Made by a program: the position numbers and the translations under genes. DNA of 64,000 nt, from positions 27,736 through 91,735 of the forward strand of contig CAJQUN010001205.1 of the NCBI GenBank assembly GCA_907163345.1, in the 5' to 3' direction. Below the pieces are notes generated by a model. It saw nothing but the letters and a program-made list of their open reading frames with translations, was not told where the DNA came from and searched no databases. Source of the DNA: Haberlea rhodopensis. Lineage: Eukaryota > Streptophyta > Magnoliopsida > Lamiales > Gesneriaceae. This document shows, in pieces, positions 1-12,098 of the stretch (its first letter is position 1; each line of letters starts with the position of its first letter).

Positions 1-1478
1 AAGGTTTTGAAATGGGTTTGTGTTGGGTTATTGTGGTTTTGTTTGGATGTTGGATTTATGGTTGTTTTAAGGTGTATTTTGGTGGTTTAAGTTGTTATTT
101 ATGTTATTGATTGATTGCATAAATGTTGGAATGGGTTGGAATGGTTTTGAGGTGCAAAAATGGAGGTTTTTCGGGTAACAGGGGTTGGCGATCGATCGCC
201 CATTCCAGGCGATCGATCGCGCCCAGGCAGTGGGCTTTTCAAGCATTTGGCGATCGATCGGCGGGACTGGCGATCGATCACGCCAGGGGTGGCGATCGAT
301 CGCCGAAGGGTGCAAAATTTGGTTCTCGGACAGTGAGGTTTGGCGATCGATCGCCGTGATGGGCGATCGATCGCGAAGGCCAAAATATTGTGTTTTTGGA
401 TTTTTTTGTAGGATTTTTGGTATTGGACTATTATTGGGTTCTAATATTGATTTGTGTGAATGTGTAGAACCATCCCAGGTGGCAACACAGCCAAGACATT
501 GAAGTCCTACCATATCCTACATTTTGGAAAGGTACGTAGTGGACGTACGGGCACCCCAACGGTACATGTATCTTATATACTTATTGTTATGCATTGTGGA
601 TGCAAGTATATATGTGGTATTGCATTGTGGATGCAAATACATGTTATGCATGATGTTTATAGATGCATATGATGATTATTGGTGCACATCCCATGAGTCG
701 TGGTCATCCCTTGATGATTTTAATGCTTGCCGCTATTTGGTTTGGTTCCGCTAAATGTGAAGCGAGGGGTGGGAGCGCCGCATGTCACATTTGAGCGTGG
801 TTATCATATAGAGCGAGGAAAGGGTATTTGCCGCTCAATGAGAGGCGATGGGTGGGAGTCCCGCAGTCCATTGAAGCGAGGTTATCCTATGCCGCCTATA
901 TGTAAATAAGCGAGGGGCATTAAAATACATTGTGATGGACAGACTAGGGATTGGTGATCAGTATTTGGTATTGATGAAATGGTATATGTTCATGACATGT
1001 TTAGACCATTAAAAATAATCTATTGATTATACTCATGAGTTATGGTACAGGGACAACCAAACGGGAAGCGTTTGAAATGCATGGGGAAAACAGGAAGTGT
1101 TTTATTATGATTATGCATTTACGCTCTATCTTCATATTGTGTTGAATATGAATGATTATTATTGCTCATGTTTGGGGGTTGTCCTTGTAGGTACACGTTT
1201 GGCATGATAGAAGGGCTAGACGGGTTGAGATGGTGAGCTTTTGAGGATGCTTTTGGGACTTGAAGGACAGGATTATTTTGGATAGTATCTACTCTAGGAG
1301 TAGTATAAAACTATAGTTGAACACATTCATTGATTGGAATGTAATTAATCCATTTGGTAGTCCTTACATTTGGCATGTAATGCTTAAGCTCATAAACTAA
1401 ACACGTTATTTCTCACTCTGATTATTTATTTAGCTCTATTATGCCTTAGTTCCGCATTTAAGGATTAGGGTCCTTACA
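1..1478 (+). repeat. Left (5') LTR of Ty3/gypsy chromovirus, truncated by window start
   Basis: Base 1 aligns with 6829 in the right LTR, so roughly 550 bp of this LTR lie outside the window. The LTR ends CCTTACA and is followed after four bases by a primer-binding site. I count about ten substitutions against the right LTR over this stretch, plus one 21-bp length difference in the palindrome cluster. It also holds a degenerate repeat block at about 730-930 (units around GCGAGGGGTGGGAG). Short open frames on both strands here come from the self-complementary palindromes and are not genes. Confidence 0.93.
187..374. repeat. GCGATCGATCGC palindrome cluster (left LTR)
   Basis: Seven copies of GGCGATCGATCGCC or one-base variants lie in 188 bp, at 187, 208, 249, 269, 291, 342 and 362. 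The 12-bp core is a perfect palindrome and CpG-dense, in contrast to the AT-rich surroundings. The right LTR has eight copies. Confidence 0.95.
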
Positions 1479-1482
1479 TTAG

Positions 1483-1496
1483 TGGTATCAGAGCAG
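1483..1496 (+). other. Primer-binding site (initiator tRNA-Met)
   Basis: TGGTATCAGAGC is complementary to the 3' end of plant initiator tRNA-Met and lies four bases after the LTR terminal CA. It fixes the + strand orientation of the element. Confidence 0.93.
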
Positions 1497-1691
1497 TGGT
1501 TAGAGAACCCGGGAACGAGTGAAGGGTAGCCTTAGCATGTTTGGCTAGGTGCTTACATTTGAAGCATGTTTATGCATGTGGTGCATATTGATGTACATTC
1601 TGTTATACTAACATGCGTATTCTCATTCCTGTTATCTAACGGCATAACATATATATTGCTTTGGAATTGTTGTTAACATTTGTATTACGGC

Positions 1692-3293
1692 ATGGCTGCT
1701 AATGAGGAAGTTGGAGATGTGGGTAGTGTGAATGCAAGTATCGGACAGGCGAACCCTCTACCTCCACCGGCCATAGGCATGGAACCAGTGGTTCAGTTAT
1801 TGCTACCGGGTGAGATCAGTCTGACACAATTTCTATCTTATCATCCGCCCCGGTTTGAGGGGACAGAATCCGGAGAAGAGGCTGAAGAGTGGCTGGAAAG
1901 ACTTGAGCAGATCTTTGTATCGGCTCCTTGTGCTGTGACAGCTTGGCTGAGGCTAGCGGAGTTTCAATTAGCCAAGAAACCTCTGATGTGGTGGAGGAGC
2001 ACAGTAATGGAAATGAGAGCACTGGGTGCTGTGATTGATTGGACACTCTTCAGGACTAGGTTTCTGAATCGGTATTTCTCCGCAGCAGCGAGACAGACAA
2101 AGGAGGACGAATTTACAAGTTTGAAGCAGGGGAACATGACAGTGGCAGACTATGCCACACAGTACTCTTCGTTGCTGAGGTACGTTCCCCACATCGCCAC
2201 CAATGGGCACGCAAAGATGAGGAACTTTATGAAAGGGTTGCGATCGGAGCTCTATGACCGGGTTATTACCAATAACCCAACTTCTTTTGATGATGCTCTC
2301 ACAAGGGCGGAGCTTGCCGAGCTTGGGGTGGGAGCTTATGCTAGTACTATGCCACCACCGGTACCGCAACAGAGGCAGACTAGTGACAGCTTGAGGCCTC
2401 GGGGTGAGCCATTTAAACCCCGTGGTGCCTCTTCATCTTCGCGATACGGTGGAAAGAAACACTTTGGTCAGAAACAGGATGGCAAGAAAGGCAATTGGTC
2501 CGCCAACAGAGGATCCACGCAAGGGGATAGGCCGGGAGAGCCGAGGTGCAACAATTGTGGAGGGCCACATTCTTCAAACAAGTGTCCTGCATGTTATATC
2601 TGTGGCAAGATGGGCCACATCGCTCGGTATTGCCCCACTCGGGGAGGACAGTCAGAGTATCAGGGCAGCAGGCCGAGGTTTGAGGATAGGACAGTGCAGC
2701 AGAGGCAGCAGTTTGGGCCTCGACCATCGGGAGGTCAGACAGCAGGACCACCCCAGGGGCAGGTGTATGCACTGACCAGGGAGCAGGCCCAGGCAGCCCC
2801 AGAGGAGGTGATCGCCGGTACGTGTCATTTATTTATGTACCCTGCTTTTATTTTGATCGATACAGGTGCCTCCCATTCTTTTGTATCGGTGGGTTTTGTG
2901 GAAAGACACCATATGCGCACGTTTTCTTTACCCACGCCTCTCTTTGTCTCGACGCCCACTGGAAGAAATGTCGTGGCGGATCAGTTCATGGCAGACTGCC
3001 TCATTTATTTTGAGGGCAACGAGTTGAAGGCAGACTTGATCGTATTGGGCATGTCAGACTTCGACTGCATCTTGGGTATTGATATTCTGAACAGATATCA
3101 GGCAGTGGTAGATTGCCGGCAGAGGACAGTGAAGTTTAGACCTGAGTTGGGCAGTCAGTGGACCTTCTATGGTAACGGTTCTCGTGCGAAGATACCGTTG
3201 ATTTCAGCGATCAAGATGACTCAGCTGTTGGAACGTGGCCACACGGGCTATCTCATTTATGCCGTGGACACGTCTGGGAAGAATAAGAATTGA
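1692..3293 (+). CDS. Retrotransposon gag-protease polyprotein (Ty3/gypsy, Tekay/Del-like)
   Basis: Encodes the capsid/nucleocapsid precursor and aspartic protease of the LTR element. I choose the ATG at 1692 (MAANEEVGD), since the frame upstream has no earlier ATG. The retrotransposon gag domain spans about residues 45-200. Two zinc knuckles follow at about residues 286-314: [13 protein letters not shown], which is unusually short (CX2CX3HX4C), then the canonical [14 protein letters not shown]. The protease active site [10 protein letters not shown] is at about residue 389. The frame stops with TGA at 3291, and pol continues in the -1 frame from 3287. Related elements that I know usually have one continuous gag-pol frame, so this break is either a single-base loss or a recoding site. 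About 533 residues. Confidence 0.93.
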   Translation: MAANEEVGDVGSVNASIGQANPLPPPAIGMEPVVQLLLPGEISLTQFLSYHPPRFEGTESGEEAEEWLERLEQIFVSAPCAVTAWLRLAEFQLAKKPLMWWRSTVMEMRALGAVIDWTLFRTRFLNRYFSAAARQTKEDEFTSLKQGNMTVADYATQYSSLLRYVPHIATNGHAKMRNFMKGLRSELYDRVITNNPTSFDDALTRAELAELGVGAYASTMPPPVPQQRQTSDSLRPRGEPFKPRGASSSSRYGGKKHFGQKQDGKKGNWSANRGSTQGDRPGEPRCNNCGGPHSSNKCPACYICGKMGHIARYCPTRGGQSEYQGSRPRFEDRTVQQRQQFGPRPSGGQTAGPPQGQVYALTREQAQAAPEEVIAGTCHLFMYPAFILIDTGASHSFVSVGFVERHHMRTFSLPTPLFVSTPTGRNVVADQFMADCLIYFEGNELKADLIVLGMSDFDCILGIDILNRYQAVVDCRQRTVKFRPELGSQWTFYGNGSRAKIPLISAIKMTQLLERGHTGYLIYAVDTSGKNKN

Positions 3294-6241
3294 GAGTTAA
3301 GGATGTGCCAGTAGTGGCAGAGTTCGTTGATGTATTCCCAGAAGAGATCCCAGGATTCCCACCGGCTAGGGAAGTTGAGTTTGGGATCGAGTTGCTGCCA
3401 GGGACATCCGCTATCTCTCGTGCACCTTATAGGATGGCACCGGCTGAGTTGAGAGAGTTGAAAGAACAGTTGCAGGATCTCCTTGACAAGGGATATATAC
3501 GCCCGAGCGTGTCGCCATGGGGCGCACCAGTTCTCTTTGTGAAAAAGAAGGACGGTTCGATGCGGTTGTGCATCGATTACCGGCAGCTGAATAAGGCTAC
3601 AGTGAAGAACAAGTATCCTCTTCCAAGGATCGGCGATCTGTTTGATCAGTTGCAAGGTACCAGGGTGTATAGCAAGATTGATTTGAGATCCGGATATCAT
3701 CAGATTCGAGTCAGAGAGGAAGATGTACAGAAGACAGCATTCCGGACGCGATATGGACATTATGAGTTCCTAGTGATGCCGTTCGGGGTGACGAATGCTC
3801 CAGCAGTCTTCATGAGTCTGATGAACAGAGTGTTTCAGCCGTACCTTGATCAGTTCGTCATTGTGTTTATTGACGACATTCTCATCTACTCCGGAAGCGA
3901 GGAAGAGCATGCGAAACACTTGAGGACAGTGCTTCAGATTCTCAGAGAGCATCAGTTATATGCTAAGCTCAGTAAGTGTGAATTTTGGCTGAGCAGTGTA
4001 GTGTTTCTGGGGCATGTCATATCGAGCAGCGGGATATCTGTAGATCCCAAGAAGATTGAGGCTGTGATGGAGTGGGCTGCCCCCACTTCTGTGCCTGAGA
4101 TCCGTAGTTTTCTGGGTTTGGCCGGGTATTATCGGCGCTTCGTCGAGGGCTTTTCGAAGATTGCCAAGCCGTTGACGCAGTTGACCCAGAAGGGAGTGCC
4201 TTTCTTTTGGTCAGAAGCTTGTGAGGAAAGCTTCCAGGAATTAAAGCACCGGTTGACGACGGCGCCAGTGTTAGTGATCCCTGCGGAGAACTCCAGATTT
4301 GTCCTGTATACTGACGCATCACTTCAGGGCCTTGGGTGTGTTCTGATGCAAGATAAGCATGTGGTAGCTTATGCATCGAGGCAGTTGAAGCCGCATGAGA
4401 CCAGATATCCAGTTCATGACTTGGAATTGGCGGCTATCATCTTCGCCCTGAAGATTTGGAGGCATTACTTATATGGTACTTCATTCACCATATACACGGA
4501 CCACAAGAGCCTCAAATTTTTATTCACTCAGGCAGAGCTGAACATGAGGCAGAGGAGGTGGATGGACCTACTCAAGGACTATGATTGCGAGATAGAGTAC
4601 CATCCGGGGAAAGCCAATTTGACAGCAGACGCTTTGAGCCAGAAAGTGAGGAGTTCTGCTGAGGACGTCATTCATCTGTCGACTATGATGACCTCCTATT
4701 GTCATTTGGGCTATGATTTTGACATAGATGCATCGCCTGTGTATGTATCGACTTTGTTAGCCGAGCCAGATATCTATGAGGACATCAGGAGAGCTCAGAG
4801 GTCAGATGATGAGGTTCAGAGGTGGTTGTCTTTAGTACGTCTTGGTCAGCCAACGAAATTCAGAGTGGCCGATGACGGATCTTTGAGATTGGGTGACCGT
4901 TGGGTGGTTCCGAGTACGCCGGAGTTGCGTAAAGGAATCTTGGAGCGAGCTCACAGTAGCAGACTTAGCATCCACCCAGGCGGGAAGAAGATGTACAGAG
5001 ATTTGCGTGGTCAGTTTTGGTGGAAAAGGATGAAGTCTGATGTCGTCGCTTTTGTAAAGAGGTGTTTGATCTGCCAGCAGGTTAAGGCAGAGAGACAGAG
5101 ACCTGGCGGCGAGTTGAGAAGCTTGGAGATACCGAAGTGGAAGTGGGAGCACATTTCCATGGACTTCGTGACTCATTTGCCGAGGAGTGCTTCAGGCTTC
5201 GATGCTATTTGGGTGATCGTGGATCGATTGACTAAGGTATCCCACTTTATCCCCTATAGCATGACTTTCACCTTTTTGAGGATGGCGCAGTTGTATATTA
5301 GAGATGTGGTGAGATTGCATGGGATCCCCGTTTCCATAGTGTCAGATCGAGATCCACGATTCACATCTCATTTCTGGGAAGGCCTTCAGTCAGCCTTGGG
5401 AACTGAAGTCAGATTGAGTACTGCTTATCATCCTCAGACGGACGGCCAGACCGAGCGCACTATCCAGACGCTCGAGGACATGTTGAGAGCTTGTGTTTTG
5501 GAGTTCGATGCCTCTTGGCAGGATTCAGTGCCTTTGGTGGAGTTTTCTTATAACAATAGCTACCAGGCGAGTATTCAGATGGCTCCGTTTGAAGCTCTTT
5601 ATGGCAGACGGTGTAGATCACCCTTGTGTTGGGATGATTTGGACCGCAGATCGGTCGGAGGACCGGAGTTGATTCGGGAGATGGAAGAAAAGATAAAGAC
5701 GATAAGGCAGAAAATGAAAGCGGCCCAGGACAGACAGACAGCATATGCGAATAAACGGCGGAGACCGTTGGAATTTCAGTTGGGAGATAAGGTCTTTTTG
5801 AAGATCTCGCCTTTCAGAGGCGTTGTGCGATTTGGGATGCGCGGGAAACTGTCTCCGAGGTATGTTGGACCGTACGAGATTTTGCAGCGCATTGGCACCT
5901 TAGCTTACCGACTGGCTTTGCCGCCTTCTTTATCTGGTATACATGATGTGTTTCATGTATCGATGCTGCGGAAGTATGAGCCGGATCCGTCGCATGTTTT
6001 ACAGCCTTCCGAAGTTCAGTTGGAATCCGATGTATCTTATGTGGAACGGCCTGTCAGAATTCTGGATCGAGCAGACCGTAGACTTCGGAACAAAGTGATA
6101 CCTATGATCAAGGTTCAGTGGGATCGCAGGGGTGTCGAGGAGGCTACGTGGGAGACGGAGCGGCATATGGTGCAGCACTACCCGGAACTATTCTCTGGTA
6201 TGTGTTTATGTTTAGTTTCCTTTTGGGGTAAGTGCATGTGA
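3287..6241 (+). CDS. Retrotransposon pol: reverse transcriptase, RNase H, integrase, chromodomain
   Basis: Open for about 980 codons in the -1 frame relative to gag-protease; the frame opens just after a TAA at 3284 and has no ATG of its own near the start. Counting from 3290: reverse transcriptase with the FIDDILIYS motif (Asp195, Asp196); RNase H around Asp342 ([10 protein letters not shown]); integrase zinc-binding HHCC from about residue 555; integrase core with Asp625, Asp686 and Glu722, the last pair spaced DD35E. A C-terminal chromodomain (about 915-967, ending [17 protein letters not shown]) assigns it to the chromoviruses, which target heterochromatin. All catalytic residues that I looked for are present, so the enzyme part looks intact. 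Confidence 0.95.
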   Translation, partial: ELRVKDVPVVAEFVDVFPEEIPGFPPAREVEFGIELLPGTSAISRAPYRMAPAELRELKEQLQDLLDKGYIRPSVSPWGAPVLFVKKKDGSMRLCIDYRQLNKATVKNKYPLPRIGDLFDQLQGTRVYSKIDLRSGYHQIRVREEDVQKTAFRTRYGHYEFLVMPFGVTNAPAVFMSLMNRVFQPYLDQFVIVFIDDILIYSGSEEEHAKHLRTVLQILREHQLYAKLSKCEFWLSSVVFLGHVISSSGISVDPKKIEAVMEWAAPTSVPEIRSFLGLAGYYRRFVEGFSKIAKPLTQLTQKGVPFFWSEACEESFQELKHRLTTAPVLVIPAENSRFVLYTDASLQGLGCVLMQDKHVVAYASRQLKPHETRYPVHDLELAAIIFALKIWRHYLYGTSFTIYTDHKSLKFLFTQAELNMRQRRWMDLLKDYDCEIEYHPGKANLTADALSQKVRSSAEDVIHLSTMMTSYCHLGYDFDIDASPVYVSTLLAEPDIYEDIRRAQRSDDEVQRWLSLVRLGQPTKFRVADDGSLRLGDRWVVPSTPELRKGILERAHSSRLSIHPGGKKMYRDLRGQFWWKRMKSDVVAFVKRCLICQQVKAERQRPGGELRSLEIPKWKWEHISMDFVTHLPRSASGFDAIWVIVDRLTKVSHFIPYSMTFTFLRMAQLYIRDVVRLHGIPVSIVSDRDPRFTSHFWEGLQSALGTEVRLSTAYHPQTDGQTERTIQTLEDMLRACVLEFDASWQDSVPLVEFSYNNSYQASIQMAPFEALYGRRCRSPLCWDDLDRRSVGGPELIREMEEKIKTIRQKMKAAQDRQTAYANKRRRPLEFQLGDKVFLKISPFRGVVRFGMRGKLSPRYVGPYEILQRIGTLAYRLALPPSLSGIHDVFHVSMLRKYEPDPSHVLQPSEVQLESDVSYVERPVRILDRADRRLRNKVIPMIKVQWDRRGVEEATWETERHMVQHYPELFSGMCLCLVSFWGKCM

Positions 6242-6261
6242 TTTCGAGGACGAAATCTTAT

Positions 6262-6275
6262 AAGTAGGGGAATAT
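6262..6275 (+). other. Polypurine tract of the Ty3/gypsy element
   Basis: AAGTAGGGGAATAT immediately precedes the right LTR start TGTGATATCCCC, as expected for a plus-strand primer. Confidence 0.75.
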
Positions 6276-8327
6276 TGTGATATCCCCGAAATGATTAATT
6301 GCTATATGGTGCATTAATTGTGCTTATATGATTAATTATGGTAGTAATTAATTATGTGTTGGAATTATTATGTGGAAATGCTTAGTCACATGTTAGAGTG
6401 ACCCGGGATAGCATTTCAGGGTGCATGTTGGGTATGTTGGGAATTGTGGTCGGAAGCATGATTTATTTGCCTTGGTTAGCAATTAATTAGAAATCATGTG
6501 TTTAATTGATATTTTGATGCATTTGGTTTAATGCTTTGGAAAATATCATGTTGGGGTGTTTTATACACCATGGAATATTTTGGGTTTGCATTTTAATAAA
6601 CTCACCTTTTATACCCAACCACACCTCATCCACTCTCACTTTAACTTTACCAAAATCAACTTCCAACAAACCCTTCCCTTCCATTTTCGTCCTTGAGCTT
6701 TGGGGTGAAGAGAAACCTTTCAAAAATCTTGTTTTGTGGAGATTGTTGGGTGATTTGAGGTCCCCAAGAGGTATGGATACCTCATGGTTAATTTTGTAAG
6801 GTTTTGTTTAAGTTTGAGTTGGTTTTGAAAGGTTTTGAAATGGGTTTGTGTTGGGTTATTGTGGTTTTGTTTGGATGTTGGATTTATGGTTGTTTTAAGG
6901 TGTATTTTGGTGGTTTAAGTTGTTATTTATGTTATTGATTGATTGTATAAATGTTGGAATGGGTTGGAATGGTTTTGAGGTGCAAAAATGGAGGTTTTTC
7001 GGGTAACAGGGGTTGGCGATCGATCGCCCATTCCAGGCGATCGATCGCGCCCAGGCAGTGGGCTTTTCAAGCATTTGGCGATCGATCGCCACTCTTGGGC
7101 GATCGATCGGCGGGACTGGCGATCGATCGCGCCAGGGGTGGCAATCGATCGCCGAAGGGTGCAAAATTTGGTTCTCGGACAGTGAGGTTTGGCGATCGAT
7201 CGCCGTGATGGGCGATCGATCGCGAAGGCCAAAATATTGTGTTTTTGGATTTTTTTGTAGGATTTTTGGTATTGGACTATTATTGGGTTCTAATATTGAT
7301 TTGTGTGAATGTGTAGAACCATCCTAGGTGGCAACACAGCCAAGACATTGAAGTCCTACCATATCCTACATTTTGGAAAGGTACGTAGTGGACGTACGGG
7401 CACCCCAACGGTACATGTATCTTATATACTTATTGTTATGCATTGTGGATGCAAGTATATATGTGGTATTGCATTGTGGATGCAAATACATGTTATGCAT
7501 GATGTTTATAGATGCATATGATGATTATTGGTGCACATCCCATGAGTCGTGGTCATCCCTTGATGATTTTAATGCTTGCCGCTATTTGGTTTGGTTCCGC
7601 TAAATGTGAAGCGAGGGGTGGGAGCGCCGCATGTCACATTTGAGCGTGGTTATCATATAGGGCGAGGAAAAGGTATTTGCCGCTCAATGAGAGGCGAGGG
7701 GTGGGAGTCCCGCAGTCCATTGAAGCGAGGTTATCCTATGCCGCCTATATGTAAATAAGCGAGGGGCATTAAAATACATTGTGATGGACAGACTAGGGAT
7801 TGGTGATCAGTATTTGGTATTGATGAAATGGTATATGTTCATGACATGTTTAGACCATTAAAAATAATCTATTGATTATACTCATGAGTTATGGTACAGG
7901 GACAACCAAACGGGAAGCGTTTGAAATGCATGGGGAAAACAGGAAGTGTTTTATTATGATTATGCATTTACGCTCTATCTTCATATTGTGTTGAATATGA
8001 ATGATTATTATTGCTCATGTTTGGGGGTTGTCCTTGTAGGTACACGTTTGGCATGATAGAAGGGCTAGACGGGTTGAGATGGTGAGCTTTTGAGGATGCT
8101 TTTGGGACTTGAAGGACATGATTATTTTGGATAGTATCTACTCTAGGAGTAGTATAAAACTATAGTTGAACACATTCATTGATTGGAATGTAATTAATCT
8201 ATTTGGTAGTCCTTACATTTGGCATGTAATGCTTAAGCTCATAAACTCAACACGTTATTTCTCACTCTGATTATTTATTTAGCTCTATTATGCCTTAGTT
8301 CCGCATTTAAGGATTAGGGTCCTTACA
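6276..8327 (+). repeat. Right (3') LTR of Ty3/gypsy chromovirus, 2052 bp
   Basis: Runs from TGTGATATCCCC to CCTTACA. It is almost identical to positions 1-1478 where they overlap. A pyrimidine-rich, leader-like segment at about 6600-6700 follows a possible TATA element (CTTTTATACC, 6607). The palindrome cluster lies 739-948 bp from the LTR start. The target duplication cannot be checked because the left flank is outside the window; the base after CA is also ambiguous because TTAG follows both LTRs. Confidence 0.93.
7015..7224. repeat. GCGATCGATCGC palindrome cluster (right LTR)
   Basis: Eight copies of the 12-bp palindrome or near variants. One copy plus its spacer (21 bp, about 7079-7107) is missing from the left LTR. 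The two ends of that unit share CGATCGATCG, which fits slippage or recombination between neighbouring copies. Confidence 0.95.
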
Positions 8328-8330
8328 TTA

Positions 8331-10674
8331 GCATGTTCAAATAGAATTTTTTTTTTTGTAATCTATTCTTAATTAAATAATAATAAAAAATCATATATAC
8401 GTGATTCTTACGCAGGAGACAGGACAAAAACAAGTAGCATTTCCTGAAAATATATAAGTTTCAATGCAAGATAAATAATAATAAAATAAATTTATTTAAA
8501 AGGCCAAAAAAATAGAAAATCAATGAAAGAGGATATGATGGATTAAATATAATTAACAAATGCATATGCATGCCTACTTAATTCAACACAAAGTTGGAAT
8601 AAACTTCAATCTTCAAGTCAAGAAAAGAATAGAACTCTTGAAGAATATCAATGGGAGTTATTTATATTTATAAACAAAGAATAATTAGCTTCAACAAAAA
8701 ATATTATGACACATAATTGTTGGAATGGTCGTGAAACGACGGAAATGGCCATTATGGGATGAGATTGGTAGACCCATGTCCGCAACACCCTCGCAATTTA
8801 TAAACAAAGAATAATTAGCTTCAACAAAAAGCATTATGACACATAATTGCTGGAATGGTCGTGGAACGACGGAAATGGCCATTCTGGGATGAGATTGGTA
8901 GACCTAAGTCCGCAACACCCTCTGCGATCGTTGCGATCGTTCCTCGAACGATTATAATGAGCATGATGGGATTAATTTGTTATTTAATGTGGTTTTGATC
9001 GAGAAAAAAAAAAAAAAGGATGAAAATTCCAATGACCGTGCACTCTAAAAGTTTTATTACAAATTAGAAAATAATAAAACATACCAAAAATCCCAAATAC
9101 CAGATGAAGGCATGTCCTTTACCCATCTCCAGCTTTAATTAATTACAATTAATAACTCCTTCAACAAAATGGAATTGAGTTTGTGTTTGAATTGATGGAT
9201 TTGATTTGGATGAAGGTATTTGATTTGAAGAGGTATTGAATAATAGATTTGAAATGACACTCATCTACAATGTATTCAAAATCGATCACAATTATCATTA
9301 CATCTACATAAATAAAAAAATGTAGTATTTGAAATTCACCCAACACAAATCCATCTAAACAATCAAATGAATTTGGAATTATGGATTTGAAATTCTTGGC
9401 TTTAAATCCCGCAATCCAAACAACAATGAGTTTCTTGAGGGAGCTGTGTTTGGTGGCAGCAAGAAGTGAGTGAAGGATAATTTATATAGAACAACTCTTC
9501 TATAAAAAAACTTATATAGAACCCCGAAAACATATTTTTTTAAAAAAAATTAAAATTATTAGCATTAAATACACTAGGTTAAATCCATATCCTTAAAATT
9601 GTTTGGCGTAATGTAATGAATGAGGACTTTCTTCCTCTTCTCGCATAGTGAGTTACTGCCACAAGCCCACACTCCCCAACTAAGTATGTAGTTTGCTGAT
9701 TAAACAAGCTTTTTTCTTTTTTTTGCTTAAAGGCAATAAATTTTGTAATGTTTATATATGTACTTAAAAATAATTAAGAGATATTAGCATACTATAATCA
9801 CGCAACAAGCACTAATTTTTGTCCTCCATCTCGTCAATTGAATCTTCTAAGTTATTCTACCCTTAATTTGTGTCCTCTATCTTATCAAAGTTAGGTCATA
9901 ATACAATAATTTTGTTTTTTTTTAGGTTGTAGTACTATTCGTCAGAATGCTAACGTGGCGTCAAACACGTCAGTAATATTTAGTACCACATCAGTAATAT
10001 TTGGTGTCATGTCAGCAAATTTCTGACGTCACATTAGCACTCCAATTGTATAGGACTAAAAACAAAAAAAAAATGAAGCAAGTTGTTGTACTGAAACAAA
10101 TTTTGACTATTTGCAGGACAAAACTCAAAATATGTTAACTTACTGAACTAATTTGGGTATTTTCCTTAATAATATTATTTTTTAACTTTACTGATTAAAA
10201 ATATTCATCATAAATTTATCCACTAAAATTAAGTTGCTTTTACAGACCACAAGTTTATTTATATAAGTTTTTATTATTACAAGCATAATATACAACACCT
10301 TAATTTGCACGACATAGGGATTTGGTGAGTGTGTAACCGCTGTAATTGAGTAGTCAGATGACTCTTTAAATTTGTGCTGTTTTTGCAGATGTATAAATGT
10401 GTTTGGTCTCATTTTCATATGGGAAAAGTAAAAAATAATCATACAATTTAGCCACATATCTTATTGGGCTGTCCAGGACGTATGATGGGCTCCCCAGGGG
10501 TGTCGAGAACCAAATGCGATCCACTTTGAGCATCATTGATCAGTCATTACATTGACTAGATGAATGAGATGCATCGTTAGTTCCACCCAAGACAATTGGG
10601 ATGCCCTGAAAAGATGGGCTACCCGAATTATCCAAGTCCGGACTCCCAAGTGCAACCGAATTTTTAAAACATCT
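8331..10674. other. AT-rich spacer between two LTR elements
   Basis: No coding region is recognisable. It contains the 130-bp tandem duplication listed separately. It also has a segment at about 9820-10150 with repeated ACGTCAG/TGACGTCA-like words and bordering GGACTAAA/TTTTGTCC words, which resembles a degenerate transposon. A block at about 10460-10670 is less AT-rich and flanks the Copia insertion. The rest shows nothing that I can name. Confidence 0.5.
8667..8922. repeat. Tandem duplication, 130-bp unit x 2
   Basis: The unit beginning TTTATAAACAAAGAATAATT at 8667 recurs at 8797 with a handful of substitutions, including the segment around GGAATGGTCGTGAAACGACG. It is followed directly by TGCGATCGTTGCGATCGTT (8923-8941). 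Confidence 0.9.
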
Positions 10675-10850
10675 TGTTGAGCCTTAAACACATGGTTGAG
10701 TTTAATGCTTAATTTATCTCCGGATTATTTATGAGTTTTGATGATCAACAAAACTTGTGTTTGTTATACTAACGTGTCTACTTAGTGTACATGTTTATTG
10801 ATTGAAAAGTGGATTACTTGAAGAAAATCAAATGTGCAAAATCTGGGCTG

Positions 10851-11180
10851 GATCGCCCCAGGCGATGGTGACCATCGCCCCAGGCGATGGCAGCCAGGAG
10901 GACTTCACCACGCACATCGACTGGAGCGACGTCGAGGCTCGCCCGCAGGGGGAGTTCGCCCGAGGTGATACCTTGATCGCCTGAGGCGTTGGCCTGAACG
11001 CCTAAAGTGATGGAAGCTTCGCCTGAGGCGATGGAAGATTTTGAGCAACCGAGGCTACGACATTGATTTGTGGTATTGATCGCCTGAGGCGATCGGGACA
11101 TCGCCTGAGGCGATGTGTGCTAGAATGTGACCGTTGGGGCGCGGCGATGGTGATCGCCCAAGGCGATGTCCGAGGCGATC
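10851..11180. repeat. ATCGCC(N)GGCGAT palindrome array in Copia U3
   Basis: About eight imperfect palindromes such as ATCGCCCCAGGCGAT and ATCGCCTGAGGCGAT are spread over 330 bp. The partner LTR (16338-16622) has the same array. It lacks one 22-bp unit at its beginning and part of the 10975 segment. The array ends about 60 bp upstream of the TATA box, so it sits where U3 enhancers are expected. Confidence 0.88.
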
Positions 11181-11241
11181 TTTGAGTGATTCAAGCCTTG
11201 AGTGTAGCAACGACTAGTAGGAGCCTTGAGGGCCTCCTACA

Positions 11242-11250
11242 CTATAAATA
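11242..11250 (+). promoter_or_regulatory. TATA box of the Copia LTR
   Basis: CTATAAATA in the context CCTCCTACACTATAAATATG, conserved in the right LTR at about 16684-16692. The spacing to the palindrome array suggests a U3 core promoter. This is inferred from position and motif only. Confidence 0.65.
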
Positions 11251-12098
11251 TGGATGTTTTGGAGCATTTTGAAGACAAGGAACAAATCTATAAACTTCAA
11301 GAAAGTTTTGCTTATTCAAATTTTATCTAGCATTGCAAACTCCATACATTTGTGTTGTATTGGAGTTTGTGATTGTCATGCCTTGATATGATGTGATATG
11401 GTTAAGGCGTACTTATGAAATAATTACGGTATGTCGTGATTTCGAGAGGAGATAATTAGGATTTCAATTCAGGTGAAATTATGAGGTGACAAACACCTTC
11501 CTATATTTAAGAATTGAATTGAAATGGTGTTACATGGTTGATAAATATATATCAAGAACATTCATGTTGTGTATGACATGTATAGTGGGATCTAACCTTG
11601 GTGTACATTTAGCATGCATGTGAGAGGCATTTGAATGTGCATTTGAGTGGAGTTGGCATGTGATGTGAATTTGAGTTGAATTTGAAGGCTGATTATATCT
11701 CACACAAATCAGATTTGAAACACATAATACACCATCAACACCTACAAATCTCTACCAAGCTCCTCTCTAGCTTATTCCTTAGGTTTGCATCTTTTGGCTT
11801 GGATTTCACTTGGTAAAAAGTTGAGAAAAGTGAATTCATATCCTCTTGGTAAGTATTACATAGTATATATGATGTATATTTGCTTAGTTGCTAGAAACTT
11901 GAAGCATGGGTAGTATTCTTCTATGACTTGAATTGAAACTTGTTATTATGTAAAGGAATGATTGGAACTATGCTAGAAAGATGTTTATATGATGTTAGGA
12001 CTTGTAGTGAGCAAAGTTTTATGGTTGGAATTGTGTTGTAGAAGGAGAACCAAGAAAAGAAGTAGAAAATCGCCATGGTTTTTCAGAAAACAGAGGAG

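Noticed and set aside
187..374. Possible cyanobacterial or plastid-derived DNA because of the GCGATCGC (HIP1-like) core
   Set aside because: The surrounding sequence is LTR retrotransposon on all sides and no organellar or cyanobacterial gene is present.
67..513. Overlapping open frames on both strands in the LTR (and again at 6895-7327), rich in Asp-Arg-Ser and Ile-Asp-Arg
   Set aside because: They are translations of the stop-free, self-complementary GCGATCGATCGC palindromes. The same peptides appear on both strands and vary with repeat number.
2404..2775. Second open frames within gag (2404-2775 plus, 2413-2772 minus) and within pol
   Set aside because: Shadows of the true gag-protease and pol frames; no domain content.
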